This document shows positions 34,521 to 46,160 of a DNA stretch of 64,000 bases, piece after piece; the first letter of the stretch is position 1, and every line of letters starts with the position of its first letter. Source of the DNA: Cryptomeria japonica (lineage: Eukaryota > Streptophyta > Pinopsida > Cupressales > Cupressaceae); contig NC_081409.1 in the NCBI RefSeq assembly GCF_030272615.1, positions 528,670,291 to 528,734,290 on the forward strand, given 5' to 3'. The position numbers and the translations under genes are program-made. The notes under the pieces are model-generated. The model did no database searches and was not told the DNA's origin. It saw only the letters and a list, made by a program, of their open reading frames with translations.

Positions 34521-35310
34521 TGTTGGCAAATGCACACTCCAATGAGAAATTGTAGGTGATTGAAGGTTTTGTCATTGATGGAAACCTTGGAATCATATGA
34601 TACCGGCAAGACAAAGAAACTGACACTGACAGATAGACTCTACACCGGCACACAGAACACCGGCAGTGAAAGGAAGGATACTGGCACCTTGGCTGACTTC
34701 AATTTTGTTTGAAATGTATTTTGTAATTAATTGTGAAATCATCGTAAGCCGACATGGCGAGTTGTAAATATGAATCATATATGTATGATATCATTTTGTA
34801 ATTAGAAAATATGTGAAAGAGGATGCGAGATAAGAAGACCTAATATGCAAAATATTGGTTAAGGATTTATGTTGTAGCAGAGCTTAAACCGGTACTGAAT
34901 CTGGAATAGCAGATGCTGATCTGAAGTAGTACAAGGCATTGGATTAGTATAATCCATTTTTGTAAGTCAGTGTGACTTCTTTTTTAATTGAGCAGTGAGC
35001 TCTAGGCACTTGGCTTTCCTGCATGTGCAGGTCCCTATTGTAAGAGAAATATTCTCTTACTGGCCAGTAAGCGAATATTGTGGGTCTCAAATCCCACCGA
35101 GGTTTTTCCCACACTAGGTTTCCTTGTTAAAATATTGTGTTATGGTGTGCTTCTCATGTGGTTGTTGTTATTCTTGTTTACTGCATTATTTTTGGTTTAC
35201 TGGTACACAATTTTAATATGCTTTTCATGTTTTAAGTCAAGTAAGTTTATAAACCGGTCAGATACTGATTCACCCCCCCCCCCCTCTCAGTATCTTTGGG
35301 AATCCTAACA
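34521..35310 (+). repeat. pol-less element 5' LTR
   Basis: TGTTGGCAAATGCACACTCC to AATCCTAACA, nearly identical to 40399-41187; differences are scattered substitutions. A homopolymer C tract (C13) lies at 35272-35284 within ATTCACCC...TCTCAGTATC, close to the LTR 3' end. Confidence 0.9.
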
Positions 35311-35312
35311 AT

Positions 35313-35324
35313 TGGTATCAGAGC
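35313..35324 (+). promoter_or_regulatory. pol-less element primer-binding site
   Basis: Perfect TGGTATCAGAGC two bases after the 5' LTR end. Confidence 0.9.
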
Positions 35325-35381
35325 CTGGTCTTCAATTTTCAAAAGCCTAACAGTTTGAGGAAGATCTTATCACCGGTAGAG

Positions 35382-36491
35382 ATGGAAAATTTGAGAAAAC
35401 AATTAGAAACAGCTCTTGCAGACTATGCAAAAAAGGTGAAGAATATCAAAATTGAAGATGATCTAAAGGTTGGTCAGGATATTATTCAAGCACTTCAAGA
35501 AAATTTTACTATTGCAAGGAACGAGAGAAGAGAAATTTGTGAACAAATGTAGAATGAGGAAAATGAAAAGGAAACTCTTAATGATCTAGTAAACAAGCTA
35601 AGACAAGAGATCGGTACAACAAAGAATGAGATGCAAGATATGACTATGAGATTTTGTAAAGAAATTGAAGATAGAAAGAAGAATGAAGAAGACTTGGTTA
35701 GATGACTAAATGATGCTAGAAATGAAAACACAAGACTCAGTCATGAAAATGATATGTTGAAGATAGATCTTATGCACACACAAAATGACAGAACTGAACT
35801 CATAAGATAGAAAGGAATCTTGGAGAATGAACTGACTACTACAAATCAACACAAGGAGAAATTCAAGAAAAGTTCAGAAGAACTTGGTGACATGCTAAAG
35901 AATCAGAAACCTAATGGTGATACAAATGGCCTTGGCTTTGAAACTAGTGAAAACTCTAGTACTGCAAACACTCATGATCATAGCAAACCGGTAAGACAAC
36001 CTAATGCTTACAAATTCAATGGGAAATGCTTTAACTGTAACAAGTATGGTCATAGAGAAAATCAATGTAGATCTAGAAATTATCAGAATACTAATACACC
36101 CACCGGTCAATGTTCTAAATGCAACAAAGTTGGTCATAATTCAGAGAATTGCAGAATGAATGTAAGAAGTTATATTTGTGGAAGATTTGGACACTTATCT
36201 AATCAATGCAGAACATGTATCGGCATAGGATGTGGGAAAGCTATTCAGAAGAACAATGTGACTTGTTATGCCTGTAACAAAATTGGACATATTGCAAAAT
36301 TTTGTAGAAGTAAGGCATCACCGGAAAATAACAAAGGTCCTAGTTTGAAAGGTAAAGAAAAAGTTGAAGAGGTAAAGCAAGAATTCTCAAAACAATGGAC
36401 CAAAAAGTTAGATCTGAATGTTGATGGGAATACTCCTCCACTGGTAGAATAGAGTAACACTCCACCGGCAGGAAACTCTTCATCTAACTGA
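35382..36491 (+). pseudogene. Gag-like protein: coiled coil and four zinc knuckles
   Basis: One frame of 370 codons starting at ATG 35382 (MENLRKQLETALADYAKK). It is interrupted by TAG at 35550, TGA at 35702, TAG near 35808 and TAG at 36450, and ends at TGA 36489. The first two thirds are a long charged coiled coil. The C-terminal third carries CFNCNKYGHRENQC, CSKCNKVGHNSENC, a third knuckle whose first Cys is Tyr (YICGRFGHLSNQC) and CYACNKIGHIAKFC. This arrangement suits RNA binding and particle assembly. It differs from the Gag of copia A, but matches in layout and partly in sequence (FNGKCFNCNKYGHR) the Gag at 41621-42692. Confidence 0.8.
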
Positions 36492-36796
36492 AGAAAAATC
36501 CTTTGGGGGTTTAGCAACAAAATGAAAAACTTTCTATTATTCCCTCGGTTAATGGTGAGAAGTTGAAATTGCTTCTATACTGGCAGATGACTTAAGTTGT
36601 GACTTAATCAGCAAGCATTAAATGTGGTAATTGGCAAAAATAATATTATAAAGAAAGTGTTTTGGCTCCTTTTTCATTCACTAAGCATTCAAATCCTCGA
36701 GAGCATGAAAATTCCTGAGCGAAGGCATTCTAAGTGAAGAAGTGAAGCAATCCATAAAATCATCCATCCTTAAGGCAGATTGAGGTATTTATATCT
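36492..36796 (+). other. spacer between Gag-like and second ORF
   Basis: Non-coding leader of about 300 bp containing a TTTGGGGGTTTAGC purine-rich segment near 36500. It may serve translation or splicing of the second ORF. Nothing firmer can be said. Confidence 0.4.
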
Positions 36797-39700
36797 ATGG
36801 CATCTTCATCCACTCCTGAATTTATTGCAAACCCTACTGTTGTTGAAGTTATTAAGTGCCCTAGACCCATTTTCAAACTGGTTCCCGAAATTGCAAAGAA
36901 AGATGATAGCATGGGTGCATTTTCTCAAATCCCTAAAGGAGTAGTATATGCTGAAGACCCTAGGATGTATGTACATTGTCATATTGATGAATTAGGTGAT
37001 GATGAGATCAAGAACATGTTTAAAACTATGATTTGTGATGAATCCAGAAATGTCAAACCTGAACATAAGATAGTAGAAACCCTAGGTTTCACTGAAATTC
37101 TTAGTATCCCAGATTTTCCCAAGGATATCATAAGGATTGTGTTAAGCAGAGTACATGGTGAATTTTTCTAGTTAGACTCAATTCATAAAATCACAAAAGA
37201 AGTAGTAAAAGGTGTAATAGGGTTACCCTCCACCGGTAATAAACTGGACAAAACAAAGAAGGTCTCAAATGACACAGTGACAAACCTTACTGATGCAACA
37301 TTTGATAAGAGATCTCTAACGATAAACGATGTGAAGGATATAAATGTTAGATTTATTAGTATGATCTTAGGTTATAAGGCTACACATGCAAATAGGTTAA
37401 ACTTAGTTTCTAGCCTATGTATCAAGAGTGCCTATGATATGGTAAATGATAATGCAAGGATAGACATATGCGAATGGCTTAAAGATGAGTTGATAGACAA
37501 TTTGGGAAAGATTAAAGGAGATAAGAAAGGAACATTCAGATTCAGAAACTTACTTGTTTGTTTGATGTTGTATATAACTAAACAAGTACCCGGTATTGGT
37601 GCTAGAGAGTTTAGCTTTGACATCCTGGTAGGAAAACAAATGTTAGATCTATTGAACAATATGGGAGAGAACGGGGAGAAAAACATAAATGAGAATTTTC
37701 AAGCATTGAAAGCTCGAATGAAGACTAGAGTAAGACTATCACAAGCTATTGTGGATAAGTATCAAAAGGAAATCTATTTTGTGATCAAGAAAGATGAAAT
37801 TTGGATGGAGGAAGTTATCCCTAGAACTATTTGGGTTACTAAAATGGGCTATGAAATAGATGACAACATCATAGAAACTTATGCAAAAGCCCTCCTTGAA
37901 GCTCCAAAGGAACCAAAAGAGAAAGTGTTTGGTAGTGCTGAAACAATAGAAAGTACTATTCAATCTAGAAAAAGGGTTAAGAAAGTTGAAGCAACTGTAA
38001 GAAAAGGAACCCGGTAGGCAAAGGCAATCAAGGAAGATGTTTTGAGACAAACTGGTATAAGTGAAAGTGAGTTGGAAGCACCTCAACCGGTAACTCATCT
38101 TTCACTAGTTGGAACTTCTTCTAAGAGTGATATACCTGTTGTATTTAAAAGGGTTGAAAGGAAAAGAAAACCCTCACTGGTACCTTCTCCTACACCAAAA
38201 ATGACAAGACAGAAACAACAGGCAGTAAGGCCTCCAACGAAGAAAATGACTCCTAAGAAGAAGAAGAAGGTGAAACAGACTATTGCTCCTCTAGACAAAC
38301 TTCTTAGTGAAATCATAGAGGATGGTAAGCTGAAAAACATCAATAAAATATACAACACACTATCAGCTGATGATAAGGAAAGCATAGAAAACAGTGTAAT
38401 TCTACACTTAGATATATACAAGAAATTTTTGATGCAAATTGTTGATGAAATTCCAAATGACTTGTATAGGAGATTAGAAGCTAGAAGATTAGCCATTTTT
38501 GAATTGGATAAAAGATTAAGATTGAAAAACTATTGGCAGTGCATTCAGTTAACTCACCTGACAAAATAGACAAATTAATCAGTGAGGCTAATCGGATAGT
38601 ATTTTCTACTGCTCACCGACATGTAGCACTAATGGTTGGTGGAGTGACTGAAGTATTTGAGGAAACAACAGATGGATGGGATATATTCTTTGTGGAAAAA
38701 GAAAAAGAGGAAGAATTACTTAGACCTAAGCCTATCAAAGTATATCAAAAGGACTGAGATAAGGGGAAAGGTAAGGTAGGTGGACCACCAAGCCTGAAAA
38801 TAACTGACAATGTGCCCCCACCTCTTCCAGATACTCCATCAGTAGACACTACTAAAAATCAACTAGCCACTGAGAGTATGAAGACTCTGGTAGAAGATAC
38901 AAACCCTAAATCAGAAATTTTGTATACAATAAATATAGACACTCAGGAAGTTAATGTTGTGGTTGACAAAGAAACCACTGAAGAAAAAGAGAAAAATGTG
39001 ACTACTTAGTCACCAGCTGTAGAGGTTGAGAACACAGAACAACCAGCACAGACAGAGCGGATACCACTGAGAAACTGGTAGAAACAACAGATAAACCATC
39101 TGAAAAACTAGCTAAAGAAAGTTTAGAGGTACAAACTGAGATTACATCTGAGAAACCAGCAGTTAAAAGCTCAAAGAAACCCTCTGAGACACAGATAGAG
39201 AAACCAAAACTGGTACAAGTTGAAGCACAGGTTCAGACAGACACAGTGCCACTGGCCCAAACTGAAAATCATAAACCTTTGTTTGTGAAATGCAAACACA
39301 GACAAACCTACCAGAGGTCAAATCAAGCAAGGAAATTACCACAACCGGTAGCATGGCTATTATAAAGTCTATTGGACAAACATCTGGTACAACTATGATA
39401 GAATTTAGACCTACTAATGTAACAAAGGTTCTATTAGATTCAATAAAGAAGATCACAGAATGCAATGCACAAGCCTATAAGGCTATTGATGATACAATAC
39501 CAATTCTTAAATTGATAGCACCAAAGTGCAGTGTTGAAAATAAAGATTCTTTAGGTCAACTAGACATATTATCTAAGTTCATTACCGGAAACCTACTAAC
39601 TATTGATCAAATAAATGAGAATACATTTAAGGAGAGAATGATAAAAGAAAAAGAGAAATTATTTGAGGATATTGTAAAGGAGAACAAGGAAGAAATGGAC

Positions 39701-40210
39701 ACCCTTTTACCGGAATTTGGAGAAATAATCTATGACTTCAAGAAATTGTACAGGGATACTTGCAAAACGAATGTATTAACAGAAGATCTTGATAAGGCGA
39801 TCAGTAAAGCTCAAGAAAAGATAAATAATATTGCTGACAATTTGATTGGAACATCAAATTCATTTTTGGAGTTAGAGAAGAAGATTGCAGAACAGGAAGA
39901 GAAAATCAAAAAATTGGAGAAAGACAAACAGGGAATAAAGGATAAGGCAAACGACTTAAAATGCAGACTTAGTCCAAGACTAGAGTATCTTATTTATTTG
40001 AGAAAAGAAATATCTGAAGCTCTAGTTCCCAGACTGAAGACACCGGAAGAGAAAATGCACATACTCACCGATACATTGCAGAGAACACAAAAGGCAATAA
40101 AAGATAGCAAAACTTTCAGCAATAGCATAAATTTAGTTTTGACAGATATCTTTCATATTGTAACCCATTGGTTACAAGAATCCAGGCAAGACTCCACTGA
40201 CACTGAATGA
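36797..40210 (+). pseudogene. unknown second protein of the pol-less element
   Basis: Starts MASSSTPEFIANPTVVEV at 36797 and runs for about 1,100 codons with stops at 37169, 38015, 38755 and 39007 and frame changes near 38540 and between 39060 and 39290. The first 400 residues look globular (FSQIPKGVVYAEDPRMYVH; FRFRNLLVCLMLYITKQVPG) and loosely recall plant transposon-associated domains of unknown role. A basic region follows (KKMTPKKKKKVKQT), then a Thr/Glu/Pro-rich linker. The last 300 residues form a strong coiled coil (IAEQEEKIKKLEKDKQGIKD). No catalytic or membrane motif is visible. A close relative of the last 250 residues lies at 46354-47107. Confidence 0.7.
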
Positions 40211-40398
40211 CAACCTTTGTCATTGATGTCAAAGGGGGAGTAGTGGGATGAGAAAAATGATCAGAAGAAAGGACATCATCTGCTCAGAGGGAGCATACAG
40301 TTTTTGTAAGACAGTTTTGGTAGACTATTTTTGGATATCATTTTGGACACTTTTTGATTTTTCTCATGAGTCTTACCATCAATGCCAAAGGGGGAGAT
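40211..40398 (+). promoter_or_regulatory. 3' untranslated region with two polypurine tracts
   Basis: Two purine tracts in the same local context occur: GTCAAAGGGGGAGTAGTGGG (about 40228-40247) and GCCAAAGGGGGAGAT (40384-40398). Both follow a CATTGATG or CATCAATG. The second abuts the 3' LTR and is the functional PPT. The same doubled arrangement occurs in the minus copy near 46161-46325. Confidence 0.8.
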
Positions 40399-41187
40399 TG
40401 TTGGAGAATGCACACTCCAATGAGAAATTGTAGGTGATTGAAGGTTTTGTCATTGATGGAAATCTTGCAATCATATGATACCATCAAGACAAAGAAACTG
40501 ACACTGACAGATAGACTCTACACCGACACACAAAACATTGGCAGTGAAAGGAAGGATACCAGCACCTTGGCCGACTTCAATTTTGTTTGAAATGTATTTT
40601 GTAATTAATTGTAAAATCATTGTAAGCCAACATGGAGAGTTGTAAATATGACTCATATATGTATGAGATCATTTTGTAATTAGAAAATGTGTGAAAGAGG
40701 ATGCTAGATAAGCAGACCTAATATGTGAATTATTGGTTAAGGATTTATGTTGTAGCAGAGCTTAAACTGGTACTGAATCTAGCATAGCAGATGCTGATCT
40801 GAAGCAGTACAAGACATTGGATTAGTATAATCCATTTTTCTAAGTCAGTGTGACTTCTTTTGTAATTGAGCAGTGAGCTCTAGGCACTTGGCTTTCCTGC
40901 ATGTGCATGCCCCTATTGTAAGAGTAATATTCCCTTATTGGCCAATAAGCGAATATTGTGGGTCTCAAATCCCACCAAGGTTTTTCCCACACTAGGTTTC
41001 CTCATTAAAATACTATGTTATGGTGGTCTTCTCATGTGGTTGTTGTTATTCTTGTTTACTGCATTATTTCTGGTTTACCGATACACAATTTTAATATGCT
41101 TTTCATGTTTTAAGTCAAGTAAGTTTATAAATCGTTCAGATACTGATTCACCCCCCCCCCCTCTCAGTATCTTTGGGAATCCTAACA
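40399..41187 (+). repeat. pol-less element 3' LTR
   Basis: 789 bp, TGTTGGAGAATGCACACTCC to AATCCTAACA, matching 34521-35310. Its C tract is a few bases shorter than in the 5' LTR. The AAAAT duplication follows at 41188-41192. Confidence 0.9.
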
Positions 41188-41192
41188 AAAAT

Positions 41193-41620
41193 TTCTTCTA
41201 TGTTTTTGTCGTTCTCCAGATGTGCTCTCAAAAATACTAAATGAAAAATGAAACTATAAAACACCTTTTATTTGCCTTTTATCATACTGGTTGAACAACC
41301 CTAATCACCATTCAACTCTAAAACTTGATACAGACACACATATCACATTCAATTTATCAAATATATCTTAAAATCACTTTTTAACATCATATTGCATTAA
41401 AATATGTAGGTTTGACTTATTGCACACCATATAGGGGGTCCGCAAATGGATCTGACAATATGTTCCCCCTAAGCTTCATCATTGCTTAGTTTACCAGTGA
41501 GGGGTTCTCCACACTAGGTGAAGAATTGGAGTCCTCTGATGGTTTCTCCTCACTTTTCTTCTTCCATATCTTGTTCATCTTATTTTTGGTTTCTTCCACA
41601 TCTACTTTCTTCTTTCCTTT
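41193..41620 (-). other. copia B interior after gag, non-coding
   Basis: On the minus strand it follows the Gag stop and includes a TTAGGGGGAACATATTG segment reminiscent of the spacer after the Gag of the pol-less element. No protease or integrase sequence is present. Confidence 0.45.
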
Positions 41621-42780
41621 CTAGTCAATAGATTGATTAACTAGCTTGTTCATTCTAGCTCTGCAAAACTTTGCAAGGTATCCCGATTTGTGACAATGGA
41701 AACATGTCATTCCAGATGCGCTCCAGGGTCCAGCATTGTCTCTACTAGGTCTTCTTCGGCAATTCATAGCTACATGACCATATTTGTGATGGATTAAACA
41801 TATCACATTCCATCTATTCTCCATTTCATATGGACTAGGCTGGTTCACATAAGGTCTCTGCCAAGTAGGGATCATCCGGTCATTGAAAGATCTCTTCCAA
41901 ATACCATTAGACCTCTGACCCATGTAAGATCTCATATTGTTCACTCCTGACCTACACCTAACATTTCTATGCCCATACTTATTGAAATTGAAGCAATATC
42001 CATTAAATGTTCTAGGTTTATATCCTTCATATGCATTAGATTTATATCCATCAAAATTAATGTATCTACTTCTACAAATATTAGCAGTATGACCTACCTT
42101 ATGACAGTTAAAACATACTGGTTTGTAGGTTCTCTTACCGGTGTTCTTCTTTTTTGGTCTTTGGTGAAGATTTGGCTTCATGCACGGTGTCCTTGGTACT
42201 AGATGGCTCTCCTTGTTCAAAGGTTGTGAATCCCAAGCTATGTGTATCTCCATTCTGCCTTTATGACTAAATCTTTTCATCAAGCATAGCATTACTCTTG
42301 TTGAATTTAGCTAGTATCTCATTAGCATCAGCCAGCTCCTTGATAAGTTCCTCATTTTTCTTTGTAAGACTTTCTTTAAGAGACATAGCCATGTCTAGAT
42401 CAGCTTGTATTTCCTCTTTTTCCTCAAGAAGTTGTGCATGAAAGGTAGTAACCACTCGGTTCAACTTTAAGATCTCATGATCCTTATCTCTTATTGTGTC
42501 TTTAGCTATTCTCCTAGCTTCCAACTCTTGGCTCATCCTGACGGTAAGGGATTCTAGCTCTCTCCTTAGATTTTTCTTATCATCATTCAACTTTTCCACC
42601 TCATTAACTAAGGCATCAATGTTTTCTTCTTTAGATGAATTATTTTCAATAAGTTTCATCAACTGCTTAGCCAGCTCTCTTCTCATAGCCAATGAAGCTT
42701 TGTATTTTACCTTTAGCTCATCATAGGCTTCTTCAGATTATGCAAGCTTTTGTGAAAGCTCTTGTTTGCTCATTGAACCT
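41621..42780 (-). pseudogene. copia B Gag: coiled coil and zinc knuckles
   Basis: Two overlapping minus-strand frames: 42267-42692 (coiled coil, LVNEVEKLNDDKKNLRREL) and 41621-42292 (zinc knuckles). The knuckles are CFNCHKVGHTANIC (intact), YCFNFNKYGHRNVRC (second Cys lost), one reading CLIHHKYGHVAMNC and CFHCHKSGYLAKFC (His lost). The layout and the FNGYCFNFNKYGHR stretch relate it to the Gag of the pol-less element, although its LTRs are different. A stop lies near 42738 and the true start is probably at about 42780, just after the PBS. Confidence 0.75.
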
Positions 42781-42846
42781 TCCCCCATTTTATCCTTAAT
42801 TATCTTTACCTCAAGAGGTTAAGCTTCTACACAAAGAGGACCTAGT

Positions 42847-42858
42847 GCTCTGATACCA
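42847..42858 (-). promoter_or_regulatory. copia B primer-binding site
   Basis: On the minus strand a perfect TGGTATCAGAGC, two bases after the LTR end. Confidence 0.9.
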
Positions 42859-42860
42859 AT

Positions 42861-43737
42861 TGTTATTGTGAGGATCCGATTATTACTGAGAGGGGGGTGA
42901 ATTAGTAATAACAATAAACTAAAATATTTTATCAATCTGAAAATACTTCTCAAAAACAATTCATAACTAGTACCATTAACTACTCAATCAATCACTTAAA
43001 GTAGATTTACCAAACTACTCATTCATGTGTTCATCAACATTTAAGCAATGTAATGATATCAAATCCACACATAAACAAATCAACCACCATATGAACACTG
43101 ATATTTTTCACGTGGAAACCCAAATGGGAAAAACCACAGTGGTAATTGGTACCCACAAAATTTGTACTCTTTCGGAACGCACCATGTTAAAGGCCTATCC
43201 CGGAGCTTTACAATAATGCCTGGTTAAGAGCAGACCCTGTTAGGAGTCACCCGATGAAGGGATTTTAACCTCAGCCCTATTAGGAGCTCTACCCTATTAG
43301 GAGTAACCTTTCTAAATGATTTAAACTCAAGTTAATGAGCCACCTCATGAAGGGATTTACAATATCAATCTTGTTAGGACATACCCGGTTAAGGGATTTT
43401 AATACTATTGTAACTATTAGGGAACAACAAGTAAATGATTAGATCATAGCACTCTCTCCTTTCCAATGCAGGTCCATTTTAGCTCCAATCTACTTCACAC
43501 ATGCAAACATCTCAATCTGGTTTGGCACACTCTCCTTCTCCGATCACTAACACAAAATCTCTTCTCAAACTCAACCTAAATACACTTTTCAACTAGATTG
43601 GTTACATAACCCTAACTAATAATGAATTTACATCATAGATCATATCAGATCAGTACAAATCATTACAGATAATTACAACAAATTTCAAGATAATTACAAC
43701 CGTTGAATGAACATAACACATCACCACACATCGATCT
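42861..43737 (-). repeat. copia B 5' LTR, truncated
   Basis: Matches 23068-23204 and 30676-31410 without interruption, so it documents the pre-insertion sequence of the copia A target. It stops at 43737, where the TG terminus of a gypsy LTR begins; about 520 bp of its 5' end are missing from the window. Confidence 0.85.
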
Positions 43738-44991
43738 TGTAACTGTGGGAAAATGGTGAATAATAAATCAAGAAGGAAAACTACCCTTTCCCTCAAAGAG
43801 AGATGAGAGTTTCGCTATTGATTACCATTCAAGTACTTTTCATCATTACATTAGGAAGGGGGAGAAGGATAATTCACTAGATTCAATCTCTCCACACAAA
43901 GATGATAGATTGAATTCTGAATGAATTGGAAATGCTAAGTTGATCCCCTCTTCCTTGTTTGATTTAGAAAGGAAATTGATTAAATTATGTAGTGCAAAAC
44001 TGACAAAGAATTGATTATAACTTGAGATCAGAATATGGGATGAAGCTATGCACCTAGATCTAGTAGTAAAATGTCAAGATGAAGTCACCCTATGAATTTG
44101 AGGAAACGTTGCCCAGACCGTGGTGGGAATGTACACGGTCCTCCGAAAAAACCGCAAAATGAAAAGGGTTTTTCTGCCTCTACAAATGAAGCCCAAATTT
44201 GAAAGTACATATGCACACCTACAACCTACACAGAGAAAAGAGAGGAAAATGGGTTGGGATTGGGGGTTTTCCTTTAGGTCAAACCCCAGTTTTGGAATTA
44301 ACCAAGTAATGAAAGAAAGTACTTGCAAGTACATGTAAATGAAAGACTGAAATGTAAATCACCTCAAGGGAGGTTGTAGTAGCAATGTTGATAGAAATTC
44401 TTGTGTGGAATTTAATGATGGAATCAATCTCCTCTTCAATGGTTAAATCCTTTACTTGAATACAATAGCTAGCCTTGAATGGAGACTTGAGAATGCTCAA
44501 TGTTGGAAAAGAATGTTTGAATGCTCTTGAATGCTTGATCACTTGTGCACACTCCAATCTTATCCAACTTCGACTTATTAACCTTGTTTTTCAAATGAGA
44601 GAGTGAATGCCCCCTTAAATACATGTTGGTGGATTTGAATTTTGTCATGGGTCAACATCGGGGGAGTTTCCTGCTCGAGGCACAATCCACAATGCATGCT
44701 CTAGGAAGGGTCTTGTCCCAAACTAGGGTAGAGACAAGGGTGCCACACCCCTTTCCTAGGAGGACAAGGGCACCATGACCTTGTCCAAGGGGGGATAGTG
44801 GTGCCATGCCCCTATCCTACCCCTTTCTCTAGGGTAGAATGCAGTCGAGGTGATGCAGAGGCCAAGGAAGAAGTTGTTTCTGCAAGCCGAGCAATCTCCA
44901 GTCTCCAATCAAGCTAGAGGATTCAAGTTCACATGCGTGAGGACCCTAATGTAGTTGAAAATTGCTAGGGTCACAATTTTATGACACTACA
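43738..44991 (-). repeat. gypsy LTR, minus-oriented
   Basis: On the minus strand it starts TGTAGTGTCATAAAATTG at 44991, immediately after a purine tract, and ends CCCACAGTTACA at 43738. Its inner side is non-coding 3' sequence, so it is a 3' LTR. It was inserted in the copia B LTR. The partner LTR was not found in the window. Short frames inside it have no recognisable product. Confidence 0.7.
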
Positions 44992-45364
44992 TTTAGCCCC
45001 CACTTTAGTGGGAGTATAAATGTATGCCAATATTGTCGGTAAAGTACAAGGAAACAAGATTGAAAGACTTTTACCATGTCAAGGAGGCAAGATGCACCAA
45101 GCCCCCTGTGGACTTAGGATCTTACGACTTAGATTGATAAAGTAAAATGGAAGATCAAGAAGGGGAGAACCATGACTACAAGTAGAAAATTTCCCTTCAC
45201 TATGAGTCATGAAATCAAAGATACTAAAGATCGCAAAGCAACAACAAAGTTCACTAAGTAATTCTAAGTATCACAAGAAGAAAAGTATGAGCGAAGTGTA
45301 TTCCCCCACATAAAAGAAATCGCACGCGCCTTATTGGGAGAGATTGATTTAAGATAGGATACAC
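44992..45364 (-). other. gypsy 3' internal remnant with polypurine tract
   Basis: On the minus strand a purine tract (44992-45014, CACTAAAGTGGGGGCTAAA) precedes the LTR. The rest is non-coding and is broken at 45364 by the end of a pol-less element copy. Confidence 0.6.
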
Positions 45365-46160
45365 TGTTAGGATTCCCAAAGATACTGAGGGGGGGGTGAA
45401 TCAGTATCTGACCAGTATATGAACTTTCTTGAATTATAACATGAAAAGCATTTCAAAATTGTGTACCGGTAAACCAAAAATAATGCAGCAAATAAGAACA
45501 ATAAGTACAACATGAAAGACACACCATAACACAATATTTTAATGAGGAAACCTGGTGTGGGAAAAACCTCGGTGGGATTTGTGACCCACAATATTCACTT
45601 ACTGGCCAATAAGTGAATATTAATATTTACAATAGGGGCTTGCACATGCAAGAAGGCCAAGTGCCTAGAGCTCACTGCTCAGTTACAAAAGAAGTCACAC
45701 TGACTTACAAAAATGGATTATACAAATCTAATGTCATGTACTGCTTCAGATCAGCATCTGCTATGCCAAGTTCAGTACCAGTTTAAGCTCTGCAATATTC
45801 ATAACCCTTATCCAAAATCTACCCTACAATTTGCATATTAGGTCTGCAATAATCCCTCCATATTTACTTCCTATAACCTTTTTAAAAATGGTCTCTAAGA
45901 TCTCATACTTATATGAGTCTTATTACAATCCACCATGTCGGCTTACAAAAAGATTTTACAATTAAATACAAAATACAATTAAACAATATTCTTGTCGGCC
46001 ATGGTGTCGGTAATCTTTCTTTTCGGTGTCGGTGAACTGTATGCTGGTGTAAAGTCTATCAGTGTCGGTGCCTGCCGGTATCATATGATTGTAAGGTTGA
46101 CATCAATGAAAATACCTTAAATCACCTACAATTTCTCATTGGAGTGTGAATTTGCCAACA
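45365..46160 (-). repeat. 3' LTR of the truncated pol-less element copy
   Basis: 796 bp, TGTTGGCAAATTCACACTCC at 46160 to CCTAACA at 45365 on the minus strand. It is homologous to the LTRs at 34521 and 40399 but clearly diverged, so it is a separate and older insertion. The C tract motif lies at 45388-45410. Confidence 0.85.

Larger units (their letters stand above)
34521..41187 (+). mobile_element. pol-less LTR retroelement with Gag and unknown second protein
   Basis: A structurally complete 6,667-bp element: 790-bp LTRs at 34521-35310 and 40399-41187, PBS at 35313, PPT at 40387 and an AAAAT duplication. The interior has a Gag-like coiled-coil/zinc-knuckle ORF and a second ORF of about 1,100 codons. 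I find no protease, RT, RNase H or integrase motif in any frame. It must therefore have depended on enzymes from another element. It shares the PBS type, the TGTTGG terminus, the CATTGATG-linked PPT and the C-tract motif with copia A, the likeliest kind of helper (inference). It resembles large retrotransposon derivatives but carries its own long conserved-looking coding capacity. Confidence 0.85.

Noticed and set aside
44074-44557. Short frames inside the gypsy LTR at 43738-44991
   Set aside because: Overlapping short frames on both strands with no motif; LTR sequence explains them.
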